From positions 4,108,024 through 4,172,023 of the forward strand of contig NC_019689.1 in NCBI RefSeq assembly GCF_000317025.1: a DNA stretch of 64,000 nucleotides, read 5' to 3'. The position numbers were made by a program, and so were the translations under genes. Source of the stretch: Pleurocapsa sp. PCC 7327 (GTDB lineage: Bacteria; Cyanobacteriota; Cyanobacteriia; Cyanobacteriales; Microcystaceae). Shown in pieces: positions 62,877-64,000 of the stretch. The notes under the pieces were generated by a model. It had not been told where the DNA came from and ran no database searches. It saw only the letters and a program-made list of their open reading frames with translations. Numbering within the stretch: position 1 is the first letter of the stretch; each line of letters begins with the position of its first letter.

Positions 62877-63798
62877 AGACCTCCAGCAAAAGTCAGAGTA
62901 AGTTAGGTAAAATAAAACCAAATTACAATTCGAGTTATGACTTACTCTCAAGTAAAAAATTTAAAACCGACAGAGTTTAAACGGCTTTGTGGAGTATATC
63001 CAGAGACGTTTAAAGAGATGGTAAAAGTTCTAGAAGCCGAAAAAGTCTTACAAAAAAAAACAGGACGACCAAATAAATTAAGCGCAGAAGACCAAATCTT
63101 AATGACTCTTGAATATTGGCGAGAGTATCGCACCTATTTTCATATCGGAACTAGCTGGGGAATAAACGAGACAACGGCTTTACGAATCACCAGAAAAGTA
63201 GAAGATATTTTAATGAAATCGGGACTTTTCAATCTGCCTGGGAAAAAAGCTGTTCAACCCCAAAATACAGAAATTGAAATTGTCGTAGTAGATGTAGCAG
63301 AACATGAAATAGAAAGACCGAAAAAAAACAAAAAGCTTACTACAGTGGTCGGCAAAAGTGTCACACGATAAAATCGCAAGTTTTAGCTGACGCAAAAACG
63401 AGACAAATTCTTTGTATTGCTCATGAGAAGGGAAAAAGTCATGATTTTAAGATTTGGAAAAATAGTAAAATAGGAATCGAACAACAGATAGAATGTTTGG
63501 CTGATAAAGGATATCAAGGAATTCAGAAACTTCATCCCAACAGTAGAATTCCCAACAAAAAAAGCGCAATCAACAGTTAAGTCTAGAGCAAAAGAAGTTT
63601 AATCGTAAGTTAGCAAGTGAAAGGATTGTAATTGAAAATATTCATCGCAGTCTAAAAATATTCAGAATTCTTTCAAGTCGATATCGCAACCGAAGAAGAC
63701 GGTTTGGGTTGAGATTTAATTTGATTGCTGGCATTTATAATTATGAACTTCTTTCCCACTCCAATTATGCGATCGCGTAACACTTTTGCAGGAGGTCT
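62877..63798. mobile_element. IS5-like insertion sequence, decaying
   Basis: A 922-bp element with near-perfect terminal inverted repeats, AGACCTCCAGCAAAAGT (62877-62893) against ACTTTTGCAGGAGGTCT (63782-63798; one mismatch). A possible 3-bp target duplication ATT flanks it (62874-62876 and 63799-63801). The transposase is spread over three frames. The first shift lies in an A-rich slippery stretch and may be programmed, as in the IS427/IS1031 group; the second looks like a disabling mutation. Confidence 0.85.
62937..63779 (+). pseudogene. IS5-like transposase, three frames
   Basis: Frame 1 (62937-63371) encodes residues such as FHIGTSWGINETTALRITRKVEDIL and VVVDVAEHEIERPKKNKK, the N-terminal part with the first catalytic Asp region. 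A -1 shift at A-AAA-AAC (about 63325) continues as KAYYSGRQKCHTIKSQVLAD...CLADKGYQGI with the second Asp. This frame stops at a TAA near 63582. A further shift in an A7 run restores RNQQLSLEQKKFNRKLASER IVIENIHRSLKIFRILSSRYRNRRRRFG-like sequence with the catalytic Glu, ending near 63780. Two shifts mean the copy is probably inactive. Confidence 0.8.
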
Positions 63799-63917
63799 AT
63801 TGCTTTTTTTTGGATTTATGTAAATTACTAATCAAGTTAAACCCAATGGAAAAAATCACAATATTTTCCATTAATCTTGACTCCTGTTGTTGATAGTTAA
63901 TTTAGAAGGAAACTAAA

Positions 63918-64000
63918 ATGATCGAGATCGACAATCTCATGAATTCTCGTCAGGAAAATTTTCTAACTCAATCTACTTTAGTTGACTTAACTGAACGGGA
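63918..64000 (+). CDS. Start of an unidentified gene, cut by the window edge
   Basis: An AGAAGGA ribosome site (63904-63910) precedes ATG 63918. The 27 visible codons read MIEIDNLMNSRQENFLTQST followed by LVDLTER. A short acidic, Asn/Gln-rich N-terminus ending in DLTER-like residues resembles leader regions of some cyanobacterial peptide precursors, but equally any soluble protein. Identity needs the missing 3' part. Confidence 0.55.
   Translation, partial: MIEIDNLMNSRQENFLTQSTLVDLTER

Overview
The window comes from a cyanobacterial chromosome. Direct markers are psaC (photosystem I iron-sulfur subunit), the photosystem II peptide Psb30, the clock kinase SasA, a cyanobacterial EF-hand transaldolase, and many copies of the HIP1 octamer GCGATCGC. 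A single-polypeptide olefin synthase (Ols) of the type known from Synechococcus PCC 7002 and Pleurocapsa-like strains points to a unicellular or baeocyte-forming lineage near Pleurocapsales/Chroococcales. That placement is inference; the phylum is not in doubt.

Layout. 0-3.7 kb: zinc-ribbon membrane protein, psaC, then tal and ackA on the minus strand. 4-8.7 kb: a coiled-coil/beta-helix protein, an amino-acid ABC ATPase, an FMN 2-hydroxyacid oxidase and a small unknown gene. 8.7-10.7 kb: a GC-richer island with a PHB-depolymerase-like esterase and a CopG-type regulator. 10.7-24 kb: ilvD, a split GDT1-type exporter pair, a CxxC-cluster protein, psb30, recJ with a parvulin gene, an HtrA protease, a GT81 glycosyltransferase, two tandem paralogous small proteins, an MBL-fold protein and a site-2 protease. 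23.8-24.8 kb: a complete IS982 copy with target duplication. 24.9-33.4 kb: the 2,842-residue olefin synthase. 33.5-40.5 kb: a GNAT pseudogene, a coupled pair of small genes, carB, a CAP/RTX protein and a PfkB-type kinase. 40.5-42 kb: a scrap zone (TnpB fragment, hairpin repeats, Uma2 nuclease, glycosyltransferase tail). 42-51 kb: murJ with a REC-PAS-GGDEF protein, an alpha/beta hydrolase, a GH57 branching enzyme, sasA and an ABC exporter. 51-55.7 kb: a Crp-type regulator and small secreted protein inside a second scrap zone, a truncated ferredoxin and dprA. 55.7-62.6 kb: a hybrid histidine kinase, a sodium symporter, a GT39-like membrane glycosyltransferase and two unknown proteins. 62.9-63.8 kb: a decaying IS5-like element. 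The window ends in the start of an unidentified gene.

Most genes are housekeeping and sit in short operons (ackA-tal, parvulin-recJ, the exporter pair, GGDEF-murJ, crp-small secreted protein). The accessory content is Ols, the esterase island, insertion sequences and gene fragments. The most unusual sequence signal is twofold. First, the inter-domain linkers of Ols are built from the same short repeats that fill intergenic spaces elsewhere in the window. Second, a family of mini-hairpins with conserved geometry but changing stem sequence clusters around the TnpB scraps.
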